NCBI GenBank assembly: GCA_934162625.1
Contig: CAKPJM010000042.1
Span: forward strand, 1-9,392
Length of the DNA stretch: 9,392 nucleotides
Direction: 5' to 3'
Source of the DNA: an uncultured Clostridia bacterium
GTDB lineage: Bacteria > Bacillota > Clostridia > TANB77 > CAG-508
The notes beneath the pieces are model-generated. The model was not told the origin of the DNA, made no database searches, and worked only from the letters and a program-made list of their open reading frames with translations. The position numbers and the translations under genes were made by a program. Of the stretch, positions 7,088-9,392 are shown one piece after another (within the stretch, counting starts at the first letter, position 1; every line of letters starts with the position of its first letter).

Positions 7088-7791
7088 TTTTCATAGCTCC
7101 TATATTTTTTATATTTATATATGCAATAAGAAGATAGTGCCAATAATCCAGGGATTAGTATATATGTTCGTGTTTTTTCTCCTGCGTAAGGCAATCTTTT
7201 ATTAGATATATCATTATCCTTATTATTTAAAATAGTACCACCATTTTCTTCATTCCTATTATTTAAATTACCCTCATCATCATTCTTTTGATTAATATCA
7301 AATGATACTGTTATATTATCAGCTATCACTTTTTGAGTCATATTATTTGTTTTTCCAGCAAATGATATATTGTATATTTCTATATTTGGTTTGTTATTTA
7401 AGTCAATTTTTCTTTTAGCCTTTAATGTTAGTTTTGCAATAGTTCCCGTTTGCGTTGTGAAATTTGTTCTTGTTGTTGCAAATTTTACTGTTCCAGCTTT
7501 TGCCTTTGTTTCATTGTATGTTGGTGAATTCCAATTGTTTTGTCCTTCTATTTTTGCAAATTCAAAATCATTTGTATCAAATCTAAGCGAAAAAACATAT
7601 GCATTAACACCTTTATCTAATCCTGCTAATTTGTTAATTGAAATATTAATCTCTATTTCACTTCCAGATGGAATTGTTGAATTTTGAGAATTTGCAGAAA
7701 GTTGAATTTCTGTTGTAGCAAGCACTGAATTATAGCAAAATATAAGTGATATTATAAATAGTATAATTAAACTTATCAAAAATCTTTTCAT
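7084..7791 (-). CDS. Cohesin-like surface protein with sortase-type signal
   Basis: A signal peptide covers 1-25 (ending NSVLA), a cohesin-like domain about 28-170 and an Asn/Glu/Asp-rich linker about 171-198. The sorting-type end is LPYAG (200-204), a hydrophobic stretch and the basic tail KYKKYRSYEK. LPYAG departs from LPXTG by Ala for Thr; LPXAG-like signals occur with some clostridial sortases, so covalent wall attachment is likely but unproven. No sortase gene lies in the window. It is the first gene of the cohesin-cohesin-dockerin operon. ATG 7791 follows GGAG by 11 bases; an extended -10 promoter lies upstream. The cohesin call rests on the shared paralogue motifs and the dockerin partner in the operon. 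Confidence 0.75.
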   Translation of the reverse strand: MKRFLISLIILFIISLIFCYNSVLATTEIQLSANSQNSTIPSGSEIEINISINKLAGLDKGVNAYVFSLRFDTNDFEFAKIEGQNNWNSPTYNETKAKAGTVKFATTRTNFTTQTGTIAKLTLKAKRKIDLNNKPNIEIYNISFAGKTNNMTQKVIADNITVSFDINQKNDDEGNLNNRNEENGGTILNNKDNDISNKRLPYAGEKTRTYILIPGLLALSSYCIYKYKKYRSYEK

Positions 7792-7842
7792 TATTTTTAC
7801 AACTCCATTACATGCATAATAAAATAATACCTTATATTATTT

Positions 7843-7851
7843 ATTATAGCA
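7843..7851 (-). promoter_or_regulatory. Extended -10 promoter of the cohesin-dockerin operon
   Basis: On minus, TGCTATAAT (7851-7843) is a perfect extended -10 element (TGnTATAAT). No good -35 is seen at 17 bases, as expected for extended -10 promoters. Transcription would start near 7836, about 45 nt before ATG 7791. Confidence 0.55.
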
Positions 7852-7885
7852 TGTCACATTTAATTAGTTGGTTTCATTTTTGTAG

Positions 7886-7918
7886 CATTTCTATGACATT
7901 TCTATGACATTTCTATGA
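7886..7918. repeat. Three perfect 11-bp direct repeats upstream of the cohesin operon
   Basis: CATTTCTATGA occurs three times head to tail (7886-7896, 7897-7907, 7908-7918). The period is about one helical turn, so copies face the same side of the DNA. They lie 35-75 bases upstream of the extended -10 element, where an activator could bind. They could also be slippage debris left by the loss of the reverse transcriptase gene. Confidence 0.7.
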
Positions 7919-7959
7919 TATCTGCAATCATTGTGCATTTTTCCTACTTTGCCGTGCAT

Positions 7960-7982
7960 GGAAGACCTAAGGCCTTCCTACG
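7960..7982. repeat. GTAGG-headed palindrome at the RT truncation point
   Basis: On minus the sequence is GTAGG running into GGAAGGCCTTAGGTCTTCC (7978-7960), an imperfect 19-bp palindrome with one mismatched pair. The start of GTAGG (7981) is exactly where resemblance to a reverse transcriptase ends. A similarly built element lies at 8803-8828. Probably a dispersed palindromic repeat; copy number in the genome cannot be seen here. Confidence 0.5.
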
Positions 7983-8017
7983 CAAATCTTATATTCTAAA
8001 TTTTTGATTGTTTTCAT
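7967..8017 (-). pseudogene. Truncated N-terminus of the DGR reverse transcriptase
   Basis: About 60 bases after the template repeat, ATG at 8017 opens a 16-codon frame reading MKTIKNLEYKICVGRP. The first 12 residues resemble the start of DGR reverse transcriptases (commonly M-K-x-x-x-N-L-x-x-x-I-x, followed by a helix with NL..A..KA). The position is also where the RT gene normally sits: just after TR, on the same strand. Resemblance stops where the palindrome at 7960-7982 begins, and a stop follows at once. None of the remaining RT (palm motifs, [YF]xDD) is present between here and the cohesin gene at 7791. The call rests on position plus a very short match, so it is inference, but the location is persuasive. 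Confidence 0.5.
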
Positions 8018-8082
8018 AGATAGTGTACCATATGGTGTGTAAATTATTGTCAGATTATGGATTTTCGATTGTTATTATTGGA

Positions 8083-8233
8083 CGGACCGCACACGAATTG
8101 TTGTTGCCATTAACGTTACCATTGTTGTTCACATTGCACAAATTGTTATCGTTCAAATCACCATTGTTGTTGATATAGCGCGTTCTGAAATTGACGTTGT
8201 TAGAGTTCACATCCACCAAGCGAGAAGCCAACC
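8083..8233 (-). repeat. DGR template repeat (TR)
   Basis: Aligns without gaps to 9167-9317 (offset 1084). Over 8093-8216 there are 17 mismatches, each an A in the minus-strand TR; the other 78 bases of that core are identical. Read in the VR frame, TR is packed with AAC/AAT codons, the usual DGR design that allows many residues but never a stop. The constant GC-rich end near 8083-8098 (TCGTGTGCGGTCCG on minus) is where cDNA synthesis would start (IMH-like); it carries two non-A differences from VR (8082 and 8092), as IMH and IMH* usually do. The outer 8217-8233 end has three more non-A differences. The TR begins 13 bases after the avd stop. It is non-coding in function, although its frame runs on to a TAA. 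Confidence 0.93.
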
Positions 8234-8245
8234 TACAAACATGCC

Positions 8246-8579
8246 CTACATAGATTTATTAGAATTTTTCCATGCCAAAACATATCTTATTATATTATCT
8301 ATATTTTCTCCAAATTTTAAGTATTTTTTTCCATTAATTATTTTTTTATCATAGCAAACATTTATTAAGAAATCTATGTATTTTAATTTTGCAATTGCCT
8401 TTTCTTGTAAATCTTCTCTTTTGTTTAGCTTCATAAACTATTGCAAGTAATTCATATGCACTTTTTTTAATTTCTTGTTTCAATTCTATTTCTTTTTTAG
8501 GGAAGTTTACTAAATTTTTATCAATTGCAATTATTAAATCTTTTACTAAGTTTACTATTTTAAATTTTTCATATTTCAT
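8246..8579 (-). pseudogene. avd: Avd-like four-helix-bundle protein, broken by a frameshift
   Basis: Avd is the DGR accessory protein that forms a pentameric barrel binding RT and template RNA; it belongs with the 23S-IVP/four-helix-bundle family. Two overlapping frames make up one protein of about 111 residues. The first (8579-8427) reads from MKYEKFKIVNLVKDL through FPKKEIELKQEIKKSAYELL to VYEA. The second (from 8425) begins NKREDLQEKAIAKLKYIDFL and goes on to NIDNIIRYVLAWKNSNKSM. The family pattern is clear: FP+.E...L...I+.+...+L..+..A, then +...+..A..KL..+.FL+....+.K.I, and a final ...IG..+..W. Joining needs one base removed from the AAA at 8426-8424. Unjoined, the first frame runs on to 76 residues without helices 3-4. 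The gene lies between VR and TR and stops 13 bases before TR. True decay, sequence error and programmed slippage are all possible; the first two are likelier. Confidence 0.75.
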
Positions 8580-8664
8580 ATAATATTTCTTCTATCTTTT
8601 GTAATTTTTCCTTTAAATTTTTTTCGTTTACACTATTCATTAATTTTTTATATATTTCGTTCAT
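8569..8664 (-). CDS. 31-residue ORF overlapping the avd start
   Basis: ATG 8664 opens a frame of 31 codons (MNEIYKKLMNSVNEKNLKEK, then LQKIEEILYEI), ending TGA at 8569 and overlapping the avd start (8579) by 11 bases. A good AAGGAA ribosome site sits five bases upstream, stronger than anything before avd itself, so it could act as a coupled leader for avd. The peptide is charged and predicted helical; no family is recognised. It may be a genuine small DGR-associated protein, a leader peptide or the remains of a longer gene. The ribosome site and overlap are seen; function is unknown. Confidence 0.35.
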   Translation of the reverse strand: MNEIYKKLMNSVNEKNLKEKLQKIEEILYEI

Positions 8665-8680
8665 ATATTTCCTTCATTAT

Positions 8681-8723
8681 AATTTGCATATATTCAATTA
8701 CCAGCTCTACTAATATGCAAATT
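8681..8723. repeat. Perfect 11-bp inverted repeat upstream of the avd leader ORF
   Basis: AATTTGCATAT (8681-8691) and ATATGCAAATT (8713-8723) are exact reverse complements, spaced by 21 bases, and lie 16 bases upstream of ATG 8664. In RNA this gives a stem with a large loop; in DNA it could bind a dimeric regulator with sites two turns apart. No T-tract follows. Confidence 0.7.
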
Positions 8724-8802
8724 GTATTTTAATGTTTACCTTTTTATTCTTTTAGTCAATACTTTGAGAAAATTTATTTTTGAAATTCGTTGCCATTTTT
8801 TT

Positions 8803-8828
8803 GGGCAGACACAGGGCCTGCCCCTACA
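8803..8828. repeat. GC-rich GTAGG-headed palindromic element
   Basis: On minus the sequence is TGTAGG, then GGGCAGGCC and CTGTGTCTGCCC; GGGCAG (8803-8808) and CTGCCC (8818-8823) form the arms around a 9-base loop. Its GC content stands out against the AT-rich surroundings. It shares its layout (GTAGG head, then palindrome with GGCC) with 7960-7982. It looks like a REP-like dispersed element of clostridia. Confidence 0.45.
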
Positions 8829-8856
8829 TTTTGAAAAAGAAAAAAGTTAAAAATGC

Positions 8857-8893
8857 AAAAAAACAGCGTAGTACCAAAAAAGGTACTGCGCTG
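8857..8893 (-). terminator. Intrinsic terminator between the DGR target gene and avd
   Basis: CAGCGTAGTACC (8864-8875) pairs with GGTACTGCGCTG (8882-8893), 12 pairs with one G-T wobble, around six A. Read on minus the stem is followed by seven T (8863-8857). There is no T-tract on the plus side. It should end the target-gene transcript about 190 bases beyond its stop, leaving avd and TR needing their own promoter or read-through. Confidence 0.85.
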
Positions 8894-8995
8894 AATACAA
8901 AAGAAATTTTTTGAATTATTTGCTATATTAATTTTTGGCCTTTGGCTAATTAAGTATGTTAAAAAAATTTACACACTAATTTTGACAAGCTCTTC

Positions 8996-9030
8996 CTACA
9001 TTTTTATGTTGGAAAAAAACTACATTTTTA
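8996..9030. repeat. Short direct repeat beyond the DGR target gene
   Basis: CTACATTTTTA occurs at 8996-9006 and again at 9020-9030. On minus the first copy reads into TGTAGGAAGAGCTTG, again a GTAGG head with a small AAGAGCTT-type symmetry, similar to but weaker than the elements at 7960 and 8803. No gene was seen on either strand from 8894 to 9084. Confidence 0.4.
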
Positions 9031-9044
9031 TTATCTCATAAACA

Positions 9045-9069
9045 CCCAGAAGTACAGAGTCCTTCTTGG
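9045..9069 (-). repeat. Imperfect hairpin just beyond the DGR target gene
   Basis: CCCAGAAGTAC (9045-9055) and GTCCTTCTTGG (9059-9069) pair at 9 of 11 positions around a 3-base loop. It lies 15 bases beyond the target stop and about 100 bases beyond the constant end of VR. Some DGRs need a hairpin downstream of VR for efficient homing, but that one usually lies much closer, so the role is uncertain. No T-tract follows, so it is not a clear terminator. Confidence 0.4.
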
Positions 9070-9084
9070 CGACATTTATCTTCT

Positions 9085-9392
9085 TTAATCTAAATTTATT
9101 GGATTTGTTCTTGTGCCTTCTTCTGTTTTTCCGTCTAGGATTCCAGAGCTTAGAGAAACTACGGGGCGGACCGCAGACGAATAGCTGTAGCCACTAACGT
9201 TACCATGGTTGTCCACATAGCACAAATAGTAATCGTCCAAATCACCATGGTAGTAGATATAGCGCGTTCTGAAATTGACGCTGCTAGAGCTCACACCCAC
9301 AAAACGAGAAGCCAGCCAGTAATCTTTTGGTGTATCTGTTGCTAGTATTCCCAATGCTTTCATTTGGTCATAATCATTTTTGTAATTTTCGT
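9085..9392 (-). CDS. DGR target (variable) protein, C-terminal 101 residues
   Basis: The open frame runs from the right edge to TAA at 9085 without a stop, so the true start lies outside; ATG 9363 is internal, because the reading frame continues upstream (ENYKNDYDQM). The fold looks like the C-type-lectin/formylglycine-enzyme-like domain used by DGR targets: DYWLASRFVGV opens the variable part and SAVRPVVSL closes it. The tail GTRTNPINLD matches the ends of clostridial surface proteins of this kind. Seventeen variable codons lie between, mostly Tyr and Ser. Such proteins usually carry an N-terminal secretion or pilin-like anchor, which cannot be seen here. The transcript ends at the terminator at 8857-8893. 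The role is inferred: a surface-displayed binding protein whose site is rewritten by the DGR. Confidence 0.85.
   Translation of the reverse strand, partial: ENYKNDYDQMKALGILATDTPKDYWLASRFVGVSSSSVNFRTRYIYYHGDLDDYYLCYVDNHGNVSGYSYSSAVRPVVSLSSGILDGKTEEGTRTNPINLD
9167..9317 (-). repeat. DGR variable repeat (VR)
   Basis: Partner of the template repeat at 8083-8233 (about 86% identical over 151 bases). Differences in the 124-base core 9177-9300 lie only opposite TR adenines: 7 became T, 8 G and 2 C in the sense strand. It sits at the 3' end of the target gene, as in other DGRs, followed by about 27 invariant codons. The constant end CGGACCGCA (9167-9175, plus strand) is shared exactly with TR. Confidence 0.93.

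Noticed and set aside
7886..7918. Triple repeat as a CRISPR array
   Set aside because: The 11-bp units are contiguous with no spacers.
7891..7959. 22-codon minus-strand ORF beginning MHGKVGKMHND, considered as a further RT fragment
   Set aside because: No RT motif, no ribosome site, and its end is made of the 11-bp repeats.
8240..8250. TGTAGGG at the avd-TR joint as a fourth palindromic element
   Set aside because: It has no inverted arms and contains the avd stop codon; probably chance similarity.
8864..8893. Hairpin as a retron msr-msd structure
   Set aside because: It is a simple 12-pair stem followed by seven T on minus, fully explained as a terminator, and no retron RT is nearby.
9131..9165. 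Hairpin immediately after VR, as in the Bordetella phage DGR
   Set aside because: Only a 4-bp TCTA/TAGA pairing was found there; the better hairpin is at 9045-9069, outside the gene.
8083..9317. TR/VR pair as an ordinary gene duplication
   Set aside because: Ordinary divergence would hit all bases and many third codon positions; here all 17 core differences are at A, in 17 codons, all non-synonymous.

Overview
The window is AT-rich DNA from a Gram-positive, probably uncultured gut-type Clostridia (Bacillota) lineage. The lines of evidence are the clostridial murC and spoVG homologues, strong AGGAGG-type ribosome sites, a textbook sigma-H promoter, a prepilin-like protein of the 'KGITLIALIITI' type, and cohesin/dockerin surface proteins. 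No species can be named from the sequence alone.

Layout. Positions 1-75 (minus) hold the first 25 codons of spoVG behind a sigma-H promoter. It is divergent from murC (421-1824, plus), which ends at a bidirectional hairpin terminator shared with a converging prepilin-like secreted protein (1860-2594, minus). A minus-strand operon follows: ppa (5560-5030), then a membrane-anchored TPR protein split by a one-base frameshift (5016-3867), then uppP (3812-3009), ending at a second terminator nearly identical to the first. Next is a minus-strand operon of three secreted or surface proteins (7791-5856): a cohesin with a sortase-like signal, a cohesin with a C-terminal membrane anchor, and a dockerin protein. 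It looks like a minimal surface cohesin-dockerin assembly without enzymes.

The right third (about 7960-9392, minus strand) is the most interesting part: a diversity-generating retroelement (DGR) that appears to be decaying. In transcription order it holds the 3' end of a target protein with a variable repeat (VR, 9317-9167), a terminator, a 31-codon ORF, an Avd-like four-helix-bundle gene broken by a one-base frameshift, the template repeat (TR, 8233-8083), and a 12-residue stub resembling the N-terminus of a DGR reverse transcriptase. The stub ends at a GTAGG-headed palindrome. Over the 124-bp core, TR and VR differ at 17 positions and every one is an adenine in the TR sense strand (17 of 46 A changed, 0 of 78 other bases). 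All 17 fall in different codons and change the residue. This is the signature of mutagenic retrohoming, so the cassette was active fairly recently or is still served in trans, although the local RT is essentially gone.

How the parts fit: spoVG, murC, uppP and ppa are housekeeping cell-envelope, phosphate and sporulation functions. The accessory part (prepilin-like protein, cohesin/dockerin operon, DGR target) is concerned with the cell surface, where a diversified ligand-binding protein would be useful. Two genes (TPR and avd) each carry a single extra base, so either real decay or sequence error must be considered for both.
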